Assembly (NCBI GenBank): GCA_028023455.1
Contig: JAQFVV010012420.1
Span: forward strand, 4,836,001-4,900,000
Direction: 5' to 3'
From: Epiperipatus broadwayi
Taxonomy: Eukaryota > Onychophora > Udeonychophora > Euonychophora > Peripatidae
DNA: 64,000 nt
A model generated the notes under the pieces. The model saw nothing but the letters and a program-made list of their open reading frames with translations, made no database searches and was not told the origin of the DNA. A program made the translations under genes and the position numbers. The number at the start of each line of letters is the position of its first letter. Within the stretch, counting starts at the first letter, position 1. Shown piece after piece: positions 47,578 to 60,824 of the stretch.

Positions 47578-49400
47578 TGTAACGGGCACAGGACGATCGA
47601 AAGCTCCAACTTCCCTTTCACTTAAAACATGTAATGGGGAATTCTTCTAATTCAAAAATCGTCCACTTTCCACTACCTCAAGCAGAGAGAAATACGGAAA
47701 TAAACGAATCGATTTCCGTACCTGACCGAATCTGTCAGCTATACGGATATAGCTTCCAGACTATTTTTCCCGATCAGCTTTCTCCCGACTGCTGTAAGAT
47801 ATTACTGTTACAGTGCTTGGCTAATTTATAAATTTTACGGGCTAAAACACTGCACCATCAACGTTTCACGTGCTAATTTAATAACTAAAAAAAAAGAATA
47901 TCAACATGAATAATATTTTACCCCCTCCCCTCTCTAATGTTAAACTATTTTTTGGAGTGGCGAAGAATGAGGCGAGACAGATTTAGATAAATTAATACAT
48001 TTTTTTAATAATAAAAATAATTAGGTTTGATAAAAAAAAAAACATAAGAAATATTAACATAAATTTAAACATATTATATTTTGATAGTGCTATAAGGAAT
48101 AAATATTTGAAATTCTACCAATACATAAATACTTAAAATAACTAATTGAAATTCTTATAAATGCTTTCACATTTATAATCGTTAGACTCACTGTCTATCA
48201 TAAGAGAATGTCATTGTCATTCAGGAAAGGCATTTGGCCATTGTCTATTTGAATTTAAGTGCACTTATGACAATTTATAAAATAATATTCAAGTTACCTA
48301 GGGTTTAGTCTTTGAGTTCCTTCCGATGTGGTTGCCCGTCACATGGATTTTCTCCACTTCTTTAGGAGGGACGGTCGCCTATCATATTTGGCGGTGTGTA
48401 GCTTCTTGGTTATTCAGGCACGGAGGACGAGGCATCACAAGCAGGGCAACTACAGGAATCCACAGGCAGGCGTTACTACAGCAGTTGTTACATTATTGCA
48501 GAATCATTGGTACAGATAGTCCGGATCGACCAGCGATCATGAAGGCCTTAGCCAGCCATAGTATGTGAGGCACCGATAGTAGATGTCATATTGGCTAGCT
48601 ATATCGATTGATTCTTGGAGCCGCAAAATTTCACCTTCTCGACTCGAAGTCTCAAGCTCTAATCTCTTACAATCTCTCTAGCTTTCCACTTAACTTCCTT
48701 TTTAATTAAAACATTCCAATGGTCCTTTGTTCTTCGGATTCTTTGTTCCCACTTGTTGTTGACACCTTCCATGCTATGCCTTCGGCCATATTTAAACTTA
48801 TTTTACATGATTTTATAGCACCATTTACATTTTACTTATTTCTTTATTTTCTTTAATTAATTACACAAATTTTAGTATATGTTTTTTTTCCATTTAAATT
48901 TAAATTTCGACGATCATTTATTTTTTATTTAAACTCATGCTTTAACTATACTCCATAAAACCCGCATTTCGTTTATCGTCAAAGGTGTACTTTGAAACAT
49001 AGATTCTTATCTTTTTGAACATATTAAATTCTAGGTTTTTTTTCTTTCCACGCTACCGAAGTTTTTCCTTTAAACTTTATTTTCCCCAAAATCATATTTA
49101 CTACATGTTTTCTTTATGCTTCTTTTCTGCTTTAATTTTTCTAGCTTATGCTTTTAGTATTATAATTTAATATTTTACTTTTCTCGAAATTCAGACTTTG
49201 AATAGCAACAGATAATGATCTTGGTAACTCTAGTTCCCTCTCTTTTCCTTTGTTTTATTAATTTTCAACATTTCTTGATTTTGTTAACTTTTAAGCTCGT
49301 TTTTCTTTCTTTCTTTATTTATTTATCTCCAACCCGAACATTTCTAAGTTTTGTATGTTTTACATATACATGTGTGACCGCAGTATGTGCGATCATCACA
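47578..49400 (-). repeat. 5' LTR of the gag-only element
   Basis: It is collinear with the 3' LTR. On the plus strand it starts TGTAACGGGCACAGG and ends GATCATCACA, followed by (TA)n. On the element strand, promoter and polyadenylation signals are expected here but are not distinguishable in such AT-rich DNA. Confidence 0.9.
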
Positions 49401-49410
49401 ATATATATAT

Positions 49411-49852
49411 ATGTAGATAAATTATAAGTTTTTGGGATGTACCGTGTCTTATTTTCCATTGAGCACTGATATTTCGACAGAATAGCAACCGCCATTTTCA
49501 AGGTTAACTTTTGAAAGAAAAACCGTTAGATCTTAACAAATAATGTGACTGTGTGCGAGATGAGAAATGAGATTCCAGTTCAGCATTCACAATATGAGGC
49601 TTATCAAAATGTTTATTTTCCTTAGTACCTAAAAATACTGAGGAAAATAAACATTTTGATAAGCCTCATATTGTGAATGCTGAACTGGAATCTCATTTCT
49701 CATCTCGCACACAGTCACGTTATTTGTTAAGATCTAACGGTTTTTCTTTCAAAAGTTAACCTTGAAAATGGCGGTTGCTATTCCGTCGAAATATCGGTGC
49801 TCAATGGAAAATAAGACATGGTACATCCCAAAAACTTATAATTTATCTACAT
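49411..49852. mobile_element. Long hairpin (foldback) element, 442 bp
   Basis: Arms 49411-49622 and 49641-49852 are inverted copies of 212 bp with about four mismatches and no net gap. They are separated by an 18-base loop. The outer ends read ATGTAGATAAATTATAAG and its complement. It sits next to the LTR element in the same AT tract. No coding sequence is seen. A miniature foldback transposon is the simplest reading. Confidence 0.9.
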
Positions 49853-49878
49853 AATATAACTGTGAAAACATTAAGTAT

Positions 49879-49880
<2 letters not shown>

Positions 49881-49947
<67 letters not shown>
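49881..49947 (+). repeat. (TA)n microsatellite
   Basis: More than 30 uninterrupted TA units. Confidence 0.97.
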
Positions 49948-49952
<5 letters not shown>

Positions 49953-52900
49953 GCCATTACAATTTAGTCAGTAGCTAAATTTGTAGTAATGTGCATAAAA
50001 GAAAATGTAAAACAAAAAATCATCATCACATTTTATATAGTAAAGGAAGCTGTAGGGCACTCAAGTTTAAACCTACAAGATCCAGTTCTAAATGCTTAAG
50101 ACAGAGAGAGAGTGGTACCACAGTTATATACTTTAATTGTTTCTGTGTTGATAGAAAACTCAAAAACAGTAATACACACATTTAACTATTCAATATTTAA
50201 TTTTTTTTTGTTAAAAAGTAAAGTAATAACACATATGTATAGGCAGTGTGTGTTATAAAAGCTATTTAGTTAGTCACTTTTAAATTACAAATATTAAACT
50301 CTCTTCAAAGCTAACCTACATTTACTAAATTCTGGTATTTTATTCTATTTCTATTTTATTGTTCTAGTTATATTTTTGTTTTTTGTCTATGATTATAATT
50401 TGGAGCTCAAAGGTTGTAGTCTCTGGTTTAAAAATTGTAAGAGTTTAATGTAGATATTAAAATCATAATTTCTAAAAAGCATTTAGATTGTTTTATAGGC
50501 CTGTTTTATAAATAATTTGAATGATTGTGTGTGTACATTGCATACATAAACTACATTTTTATTTATTAAATAATGAAAGAAAAAGAAGAAAAATCTGTTA
50601 AATTATTTTTTTTTCTTACTCAACAATTTTTTGTATTATAAGGGCTGTTTTTCTGTTGAAAAACTTAGAGACGATGTGAGAAGTCTAATTTTAAAAATGT
50701 CTCATCTTAAGAATAAAAAGAAGCTCAAATTTGAGATGTTACATAGGTGTAAAAAAGGATTAAGACTATTTTTTCCTTCAAAACAAAAGTTTGTCTAAAA
50801 ATCAGGATAGTGAGATATCCAACTAAAAAACAATTTGGTTGAAAATAAGTTATAAATGTAATTAAAAGAGGTGGTCAGAAATAGAAAAAAATCAGATATA
50901 AAAGCAGTCTGGAAAATCAGTTGAGCTATTATTATAGAGACTTTTAAAAATATTGAAACTAAGGAGTCAAGCATTTTTAATTCAGCAGATATCAATTCTA
51001 AAAATCATTTTTAATATAAAGTTTTTTTTTTTGTGAAGATAAAAAACAGCATGGCTGGTTAAAATAAAGATATATTTCATCTGGGGAAATTCCCTGAGTC
51101 ATCATCAACTAGCACATCATATAGGAAAGAAAAGATGTCTTGTCTGAAAAATAATATTCTACACCTTTCAACTGACTGAGAGAAATAAGATGTTTTTAAA
51201 TAGAAAGAAGGAAGCATTCACCTGCATTTAAAAGCTGAAGAAAATGAATAATCTACAGATAAATGTTAAATCATCGAGTTCAATTAAATCCAGTAACTGA
51301 GTTTAAACCCAAGAAAAATTATAAATGTGAAAACAACTGTACTTCATCCACTAAAAGAATCATGCTTGTCAGGAAGAGAAGAAGAGTTAATATAATGATT
51401 TCCAAATTGTCCACTAAAGCAAATAACCTCAATAGGATCATCATCATCAAATAAGAAGAGTTAATATAATGATTTCCAAATTTTCCACCAAAGCAAATAA
51501 CCTCAATAGGATCATCATCATCAAATAATTATACACCTCAAGAAAGAAATTGTTCCAAAGAAAAATGGAAACGGTAAATGCAAAAATATAGACATTAAAC
51601 AAGATAAATTTGACTCATTGGAAGTCGCTACAAAGAATCAAACTGGTAGTATAAATTTTTTAATATATATTTTCTTTATAATATCAGAGACTTGGTAAAA
51701 TTTTAGCAACAGAGTGGTATATTTTTGTTTAAAGAACTTTTAAAACAACCAAGATCAATTGAAACCAAGAATTTCTTAATAACGATAAACATAAGCTTCA
51801 GTAATGATTTTATATGTACTAAAATTATGATTGTCTATTAACCTAAAGTTATGAAATGTTACTAATATGTAACATATTTTTTATATTATTATTTTGTTTT
51901 AAATATTTTTGTTATTATGGGGATAAAACACGCACATACATAATATAATAATACTTGTTGCATATATGTAATGGTGTGTGAATGTAAAGAAAAATAAGCG
52001 GTATTAAAAATATTAGATTTTGTTTTAAGTTAAAGTATAGCATTTCAGAGGGTAGAAGGGAGGGGGAGAAAAATAATCTAAAACTTGTTCTGGAAATCTT
52101 GCTCTTTCACTTCTACTAACATTTTTTTTTATCATTCTACTTTACCTGTTAGATTATAAAAGTATGTGTGCGAAAGAAAAGGAGAAAAAAAAAGAGAGTG
52201 AATATTTTTTTTTTGCTTATGAAATATTTTCTTGTGAATCCAAAACTTTAGCAAACTTAGTATCCAAATTTATGTATATATTTTTGATGGGAAAGGGGGA
52301 AGAATTCAAAATTAACATTATGATTGCCTGATAATCAATTATTGTTCTCATTATTATTTCATATAAAATTTTGGTTTTATCTTTAAATTATTTGTAGATT
52401 TTTGTAATAAATTAATAAATGTTAAATTGTTTTATTAAACGAGGTGTATGTATTTGATTGATAATAGTCTTTATTCATTGTGATCATTCATCATCAATGG
52501 TTGATATTGATTATTTAAGATTTAATTACATATACTAAAATTAAGCAATAATTATGAATTTCTTTATAACAATTAGGTTTTATGATTAGGCTTAGTCCTA
52601 AAGCTGTGGGTGAAACTATTATCGTTATCATCATCATCATCACATTTTAATTAATGAGCTGTTTAAATGTTTAAAGGCCATAAATAAATATTGATTTCAT
52701 AGTATTTAGTGATTTCTTAGTATTATTATAACCACCATCCCATCATCTATTTCATGCAAGGATGAGTGAATTGCCATCCTAAATTAATAATATAATCTGA
52801 ACTAGTAAAACATAAAAAAAAATATTGAAACACATTTGTTATGTTAAGATCTAAGAAATGATTTCTGTCTAATAAATTCCATTTTAGTTTAAAGATGTTT

Positions 52901-53586
52901 TATGTTACCTAGGTGTTTACTTAAATATTAGTGCATACAGTGCTATGGGTCTAAAATCAAAATCATACATTTTGTAAGAAATAAGGTACCAAAGGGATTC
53001 AAACCTGGTACATGTGAAAAAGTTATAATATAACTTTGTCTAGGTCCAGCTAACCTAGTGGCACCCGGATAGACCATATTCACTTGTTGTTCACTTAGAC
53101 ATGCACTTGAGATCTAACCAAGAGATGAGTGAGTAAAATCTACTGGGGGATATATTGAGAGATATTTGATTAAGCTACCAGTGTACTCATCCACTTGATT
53201 TCCATATATCTGAGTTATGATAGTTTGTTCTGAATAATTTGTTTGTAGTTTCTATTTGTTTATTGATGATACAATGCCTGCCTAACCAGGGTTTGAAATA
53301 GGCCAGACACCCTAAATGACTGGTCTACAGGCATTATTGTTTATAATTATTGATATTGTGATGTCTTTGAAAATTTAATTATAGAAGTATGTTTCATCGA
53401 ATCCAAAGATATTTTAAATATTATGATTTTATATATTATAGACTACTTAGGTATGGTAATATTTATATTTGAATCTGAATTCTTTATCAACTTTAATTAT
53501 ATTTATATTTGAATTTTTTTGACCTTTAATTTAGTTACAATGAATCTTTGAACCTTTAATTTGGTTACAATATATATATATATATA
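49948..53586. other. AT-rich DNA, no recognised gene
   Basis: A 63-codon basic frame at 51263-51454 is not recognised and overlaps a tandem duplication. Segments at 52980-53340 have B-box-like words (GGATTCAAACCTGG) but no convincing A box. No transposon protein is seen. Confidence 0.4.
51380..51527. repeat. ~73-bp tandem duplication
   Basis: AGAAGAGTTAATATAATGAT through to the ATCATCATCATCAAAT end occurs twice in a row, with two or three differences. Confidence 0.9.
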
Positions 53587-53590
53587 TATA

Positions 53591-54387
53591 GAATTTCTGG
53601 TTATTACAGGTATAATGATACAGCTTTTACTTAAATTTTTTAATTCATGTTTCTATCCCAAATTCTAGTATTTTCAGCAAAGTTTGCAATTAGTTTTTTT
53701 ATTGCTGCCTGTTTTTCTTGTTGAAAATTGTCATACATAAATATACATGTGTATATACATGCACATACACTGGTAATATTTGGTAAATACGAACTTCATG
53801 TTGAGTGTCTAAAATGTATTTATCCATATATCCTTTTAATTTATTTTTTGTCACTGCAGCACCTTATAATGAGTGTTCAAAGGGTTTATTTATTGTAAAT
53901 TTCCTGTAAGCGTGTCCACTAATGACTTTACATTTACAATAGTAATGAGTGTATAATTGTGCTGGACATATATACATGTATAAGAATTTATCTATCATAA
54001 AAGACAAATAGATACAATACCTCATGTTGAGTGCTGTATGGTATCTGAGCTAACACAACCTTATTGACATGTTGAAAAATACAAAATTAGTGAAATATTT
54101 TATAGTGCAAATATATGTATACATAGTTTTTTTTATATTTTATTTGCTATCAATAAAAAAGGTTTTAAAGTCCTGAGTAGAAGTGTATGCCTGTATAACT
54201 GACAATCTTTGATATGAGAAATATATATCAAATCACACAAAATATAATATTTCTATAGGGTAAAAAAAGCTCAGACCACTTCCATTCATTATGAAACATT
54301 GTATATAGCTTTAGGGATTTATTATTTTCTTATTCATTTAAAATTGTGTTTATATTTTATTTATTTTAAAGCATCATATATATATAT
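53591..54387 (+). mobile_element. Repeat X, copy 2, left part
   Basis: It aligns with 37840-38640. It is preceded by (TA)n and interrupted by the element at 54388-57414 in its internal AT tract. The right part resumes at 57415. Confidence 0.85.
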
Positions 54388-57300
54388 TGTAACAGTCAAG
54401 TTTGTACATTCGCGTAATAGAATTCAGAATCCAAGCAAAAAAGACCGAAGCTGACCAGACTAGGACTGTGACATCCCAAGTCCGACCACACTTTAACTCG
54501 TGAGCCAGGATTCCAAGGCTCAAGACCCTACGAATGACCACCTTGAAATTACACGTAGTATACCTCTTTCCACATGGCTGACATAGGTCACGGAGAAGCA
54601 ATAAGACTGATAATTAAAAGAGAGGTTCTTAATCGACTAAAATATATCACTAATCTAATTTAACTTAATGCATAGTTTTCGCATATATAGGCTATAAATG
54701 ATAATTGGAATTGGATTGAATTAGATCAATAACGAGATAGAGAACGAAATACATTAAATTACTTATATATTTATTTACAATTGGCATGGAATTGATAAGT
54801 TTTACACATTTCAGCATCGAATGTATGCAAACATTGGGTGGATAAGAGAACACATCCTCTTTTTATATACAATTCAAAATAGCTTTATATAAATAATTTC
54901 ATTTAATTTTCATACAGGGGTCTAACATATGCCCATATTATGAATTGCTTTACAACTGATACATATTTAATCACTACGTTATGTCTATAAATCACGTGAA
55001 GCCAAATCCTATTACATTTGTGGCTGTTATATAAATAATTATATTGAACTTTGATCATGAATTCCTTTACTAAAATATACAATATGACTTAATAATGAGC
55101 GCATAAACCAGCTCAAGTAATGATCGATCGAACATGGCTTTCGAGAGAAAATTTCAGAATGCTGAAAGCGTTATGTTAAGGTGGGAGAATTGGCTGAAAT
55201 AAGATTTTACCAATGCACTATGGCACAGGTAAACAATAATAGGAAAAGTTGCTCTGTGGATGGATGAAATAACTTCAGGGTTCTTGCGACAAATGCCGGT
55301 ACCCTGTAACCGATCGCAATGCTGCGTAAAAAGGAACATTGTGTTCAGGAATGGCGGGGGACTTACGTGCTAACCTGGCCTTGGCTCAGGCTTCACTACT
55401 GCTCTACCCTATAAGAGAAGATGTGCTGGCAACACCGTGGCTCCATCTTGAGATACGTATATTACGTATAGCAGCAAAACGAGAATAATTTTATAAAATA
55501 ATATTACATCCGCCAAGCAAAGAATAGTATATTTCATACTATGAAATACGAGTTAATAGCATATTAGCTCTATCAAATTGGGACCAACTCTTGAGTAGCC
55601 TGGTAATAAATGTCTATGCTACGAAAGGGAATATTACTACATCTGTACTTTGACATGCTCGATCTATTAAGTTACTTATAAATAATAAATATTTAAGGAG
55701 GGAAAGTATATTTCTATGGACTTATGAATTTAAATGTCAAATATACTTATAAATATGATCAAGGCTAAATTTAATTCTAAATAAAACTATAAGGTTAAGT
55801 TTTTAATTGGTTGATCAAAAGAGCCACATTTCACATATTAAATCATTTAAATAATAAAAAAATAGGATTTCGAAACAGCGCAGAAAGTTGATGCTATAAA
55901 CAAGTTACGCGAAGATTTTCAAATATTATCTTCTGAAAAGCATGAAATTAAGTGCCCACTGTTTCGAAATATTGGCATATAAATTATAAAAGCACTTAAT
56001 TAAAATAAGCAAAGAAATATAGACACAACCGCAGTGATATAACTTTAAATTAGACACTTATAATGTACTTTAAATGAAAGGAAAATATAAATAAGTCAGA
56101 TTATTTAAACTTTAACACATTAAATTTTGATAGCAATTGACATATTTAAAATATTAAATGGATTTTAAGTTTTGATTACATTTAGCTTTATCATTATTTT
56201 AAAAAGAGAGTTAGCTAACCTATATAGATATATTTACATAAAGAATTACACAGAATTACACAGAGCTCTGCGGTTTGAAAAATAAAATGGTACCGGTATT
56301 ATTTATCTGGACTGCAAGTTCTTGGCTGTTGGTTTGGTTTAGTTTGACTGGGTGGCATCATCTTTCCCATTATGTTAGGCTCGTTTCTTCTATCGGCATG
56401 ATGGTGGTTTAGGCATTTCGATGAGAGAAACCCCGTTCTCCCGCGGAGTAACAGCAACAAGATTCCCACTTTTAGCCGGACATGTTAAACATTAACAAAT
56501 TGTGAAGACTGGCTGCAATTCTCACTAACAATATGGCTCCCCTTTCTTGTTAAAAATACAGAGTATTTATATCTTTTCCTTATCGGAATGTCTCGCCTCA
56601 AGACTCACTAAACTCAGGAATTTAATTAAATATTTTTCAATTTATAATCCAGATCTTAGATAACTTATGTTAGAAACATTCCATAAGCTATTATAATTAA
56701 GATTTTTCGTTGCAAACAATTGTCCAATTTAGATTTTAAAATAACTTAATCTTATCTAAGGAGATTTTAATTAGTAAAGTTTGAACTAGTTTTACTTTTT
56801 ACGAATTCCAGGTGTGGTCATTAATGGCACTTGTTTACAACCAGAAATCTTTTTAATTACTTGACCAGCTTTTATTTTTATCTTACATCAAAAACAACCT
56901 TTTAACATTTTTTTAAAACGAAAACATTTTTAACATATTTATTTAAAATAATTTACAAACATATTTTGATATAGCTTTTAAATATATTTTCCAGAAACTT
57001 TTCCCTGAAATATATTTAAAACAAGAAATCTTTTAACAATTTTTAAAGAAACATTTAATAGTATTTTTAGATAATGGCTTTTAGATATTTTAAAATCATG
57101 TCTTTCTTCTATATAGCACAGATTATATATCCACATATGAAATTACAATATTAAACAACAAAATGAATAATTTACTCTTAACTTAAATAATATAACGAAC
57201 ATTTTTAGAATTATTAAATCAATTTAGTACACTATAATTTTATTAATCTTATCTAATTATAGCGTTGGTTCGCACACAAATATATAATACTGTTTATACA

Positions 57301-57414
57301 GACATGAACAAATTTTAAATATATTAACATTTAAATAGGTTCGAACTTAGCACAGATGAGTGTGTCATTAGGTTTGATGGTGAAACGATAGGGGCTTGGA
57401 AAGTTATCGTTTCA
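54388..57414. mobile_element. 3.0-kb TG...CA insertion, likely a solo LTR
   Basis: It starts TGTAACAGTCAAG and ends TTATCGTTTCA, with (TA)n on both sides. The unoccupied site exists at 38633-38644 in repeat X copy 1, so the limits are firm. Its composition is less AT-biased than its flanks at 54400-54600, 55140-55450 and 56300-56560. Only short frames occur, none recognised. No internal direct repeat of the ends was found, arguing for a single large LTR rather than a complete element. Confidence 0.75.
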
Positions 57415-58052
57415 ATATATATATATATATGGGTTTATGACAATAATTCATTTATTTATTTTTATTATATCATTTTAAGTATGAAACAGTGGTGGGTATC
57501 TTGGATTAAATAAATACTTGATGATAATATTAAATTTGTTTTGTTTTCATATTATTTATTTGATAAAATGTACTTTTTCCTTATCAATCACATACCTATT
57601 GTAACCATTTAACTTACCCATTGAAGACCCTGGATGTAGAGTGTACTGAGCTAGCCACAAGGGATATCACTCTACCGGGGTGTTAAATCTCATTATCATG
57701 CTCCGCTGTACATATGGTATTACATATCCTTTTAGGAGGGGGGAAATTCATTTGTATTCCTTTCTAAGAGTGGTGCACAAAAGCTATTTGTAAATAGACT
57801 TTTCAAAGATGTGCACTTACCATAAGTCCTAAACATTCGGGCATTCAAGAAGGATATTAACTAAAGGGGTTTTTAATTGGCAGAGTCTTGTCAATTCACT
57901 CTTTTTATCAGTTTAGCTGGAAGTACCAATATATATGAGTACAGATAATCAGCTAAATTGAGATCCATTTCTTTCTCTGTTAAATCTTGGATCACTTCAT
58001 GCTCAGTTCAAAATTAGGATTAGAATTCCACAGGGAAGTATGGTCTGGTACA
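57415..58052 (+). mobile_element. Repeat X, copy 2, right part
   Basis: It aligns with 38641-39271 and ends GTCTGGTACA, followed by an ACACAC/TATATA tract. Together with the left part it equals copy 1 in length. Confidence 0.85.
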
Positions 58053-58253
58053 ATATACACACACACACGCATATATATATATATATATTCCAACCAGTCA
58101 CCACCTAAACATTCACAGTAACTATAGTAAACAATATATTTCTCACTGCTGTCAAGGCAACCTTCTCACCTTTTTAATAGCAAGAATGGAAATCCATTCT
58201 TACTAATGGTCCATTGAATATATATGGACAATTAAATATATATATCTATATAT
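58053..58253. other. Spacer with (CA)n and (TA)n tracts
   Basis: Simple repeats flank about 130 bp of unassigned sequence. The final (TA)-rich tract is the left flank of the next element. Confidence 0.6.
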
Positions 58254-59947
58254 TGTACTGGGTGGATGGTTTTATCATTATCTCATGTCAATGATAAATA
58301 TCAATCCCTGATGGAATAAACACAACATTTACTTTTACTATTCAAATAAATTTATCTTATGAAAGCAAATTATAAGACTAAATATAACACCATACCTTGC
58401 AATTTATGTATTGCTCCACCACGACACCTTAGGCAGAGAAGAACATACTCAGAGTGTATGTATGTCCAAACAATAGCTATAAAATATATAACTAGTGTTG
58501 CATTTCCAGGACATAACTTCTTCTCGACTGTTGAATTCAACACCATGTTTAAAGCACTTTGTTGTTTTGTATAAACATGGGCACCAGTTATTTATCCAGA
58601 GGATAAATAACGCATTTTAAACAATGGACACTAATTCAATGCCCAAGATACACCCATGACTAGCTCAGCTACTTGTAATCAATAACCAATTATAGTTTCA
58701 ATTAGTCGTGAAAAGAATTGACCGACAAATAAAGCTTTAATTTCAAAGAAAGAATTTATTTTAATTAACATTGATTAAACTAATTTTAATATTTTATCAA
58801 TCTTATTTACTAATATAACACCCACACACATATATAATTTACACACTATAATATCTTAGGAGAAAGCATTAAATAATATTTGAAATTTAAAATACATGAC
58901 TTCCATATACGAACACCTGGATACACACAACATTTTAAACACATATTAATAATTCATATATGTATGCAATAGAGTTTTTAAACTTGATTCTTGGTTTTGC
59001 AAATGTGATGGCTACTTTAGAAATGAATATAAGAAAATGTTTTACCTAGGATTTTGAACATGGATACATCTTGCTGTTTGCTGCTTCTAATGAAGTATTT
59101 CTAAATGGTTAGATTTGAAGTTTCTTTGTGGAGATTTGATTCTGATTATTTGGAGGCATTTCTTTAAGACAATTAGACATTGAGCGGCTTCAGGTTGTTA
59201 CACAGGCATCACTTTTATCTGGTAGTTGGCTGTTTTCATTAGACTTCAGATTGGAGAAAGTCGTATGTTTTCCGAGGTTTTAACACTGCATTCTGATATA
59301 ACTCACTGATAGATTGTACTGCTGTTATCTCAAATGCCATTAACTCGACTCAAACTCAACTCTAATGCAACTAGCTCGACTAACTGTCCAATAAAAAATT
59401 GGCTATTCATACATATGACGTGTTGTCATTTTTGATATCCTCCAGCAATATCTGTTTTCGAAATTCCTTTGATAATGTCATGTTTTTGAAGATTGTTTAA
59501 CTAGTAGCCATGCAAACGTATTGTTTTTATATTTTTATTAGTAGCCACCGCTGAGTGTTTTTTAATTTTTGAACTTTCATTTATTTTTAATATTTAATAT
59601 GCATATATTATATTTACAGTCACACGCACATATATAACCCAAGATCAATTCACTATTTAGTTTTAAGATTACCTTTTTTTTTTCATTAACTTGAATGAAA
59701 AGAGATTTATATTTTTAAACTTTACGTTATATTTTAACTAATAATAATAAGAAAAAACTCTACTTCTTTTATGAAACTTTTAGTTTGTTTCTACAGAAAA
59801 CTCCCCCTCCCCCCTTTTAATTAATTAATTGTAACTTTTATTTCAAGAACTCTTAAACTTTTAATTTTACATTTCTTTTACGAAAGATTTTTATTTTAAT
59901 AATTTTTTTTAAACAAAATTATTATGTGCCAACACAATATTGGTACA
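58254..59947. mobile_element. 1.7-kb TG...CA insertion, likely a solo LTR
   Basis: It starts TGTACTGGGTGGATGG and ends AATATTGGTACA. The ends share a TGTAC inverted repeat, and both flanks are (TA)n. No recognised protein frame occurs. It contains several AT-rich stretches and a C-rich run near 59805. A second copy is not present in the window, so the LTR reading rests on ends and context. Confidence 0.6.
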
Positions 59948-60356
59948 ATATATATATATAACAATGTTATTTTATTGTTACTATAAGAAGAATTTATTTT
60001 TATTCATCCTAATAAAATTAATTTTGTTGGGATTTTTATTGTGCTACAAAATAAATACTCTTCAGCCAGTATTCTGATAGGTAAAAAGGTTTTGCAGACA
60101 TGGAAATTTTGTAATAATCAAAAAAATTGACAATAACATTATTTGCCATATCTGGCCTAATAAAAACATGGCTCAAAATAAGAAACAAGAATACACACCA
60201 TCTCTACTTGTTTTGCATTAACATGTATATTCAAATAAATGAAATGTTTTGTGAACTTCAGCATATTACAGCTTACAAATTATTCCTACAATTATATCAG
60301 ACAAAGTGCATTGGATAAATAAAATAAAAAGAAAATACATAATAAATTACAATAGC
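59948..60356. other. AT-rich DNA, no gene recognised
   Basis: A 63-codon frame at 60127-60318 is present but not recognised, and its composition is typical of chance. Confidence 0.4.
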
Positions 60357-60824
60357 ATAATAAAAATACTTAATTGTAAATTATTAGAGAAAAAATATAT
60401 AGTTAATAATAAATTTGGCTGAACGTTTTCGAGGAACCGTGCCTCATACTCATAGCCTTTGTGAAAATGTACTTAGTATATGTAAATGAGAATATTCAAA
60501 TGAATTACTGTTACGTAGCCCATTTTTTCGAGATGTCGAAGCACGTGTCTCTTCTGTTGATTGCATGGATGTCTCTGTTAATGTAGGAGGCATTCTACAT
60601 TAACAGAGACATCCATGCAATCAACAGAAGAGACACGTGCTTCGACATCTCGAAAAAATGGGCTACGTAACAGTAATTCATTTGAATATTCTCATTTACA
60701 TATACTAAGTACATTTTCACAAAGGCTATGAGTATGAGGCACGGTTCCTCGAAAACGTTCAGCCAAATTTATTATTAACTATATATTTTTTCTCTAATAA
60801 TTTACAATTAAGTATTTTTATTAT
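60357..60824. mobile_element. Hairpin of 2 x 230 bp with no visible mismatch
   Basis: Arms 60357-60586 and 60595-60824 are exact reverse complements wherever compared, with no length difference. They are separated by the 8-base loop GAGGCATT. Arm composition is higher in GC near the centre. No coding sequence, TIR family match or clear target duplication is seen. It is either a very recent foldback insertion or an assembly artefact. Confidence 0.92.

Larger units (their letters stand above)
42626..49400 (-). mobile_element. Gag-only LTR retrotransposon with 1.82-kb LTRs
   Basis: Two LTRs (42626-44446 and 47578-49400) are nearly identical and end TG...CA. The internal region is only about 3.1 kb. 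It contains a primer-binding site next to the right LTR, a gag-like frame on the minus strand and a purine tract next to the left LTR. No protease, RT or integrase motif is seen, so the element must depend on another for movement. Both outer ends abut (TA)n. The high LTR identity indicates recent insertion. Confidence 0.9.

Noticed and set aside
49775-49978. Open frame across the (TA)n tract
   Set aside because: Half of it is alternating Ile-Tyr from the microsatellite. The rest is a hairpin arm.
52980-53340. tRNA-derived SINE candidate with GGATTCAAACCTGG
   Set aside because: The A box is not at a suitable distance or strand, and no second copy is seen.
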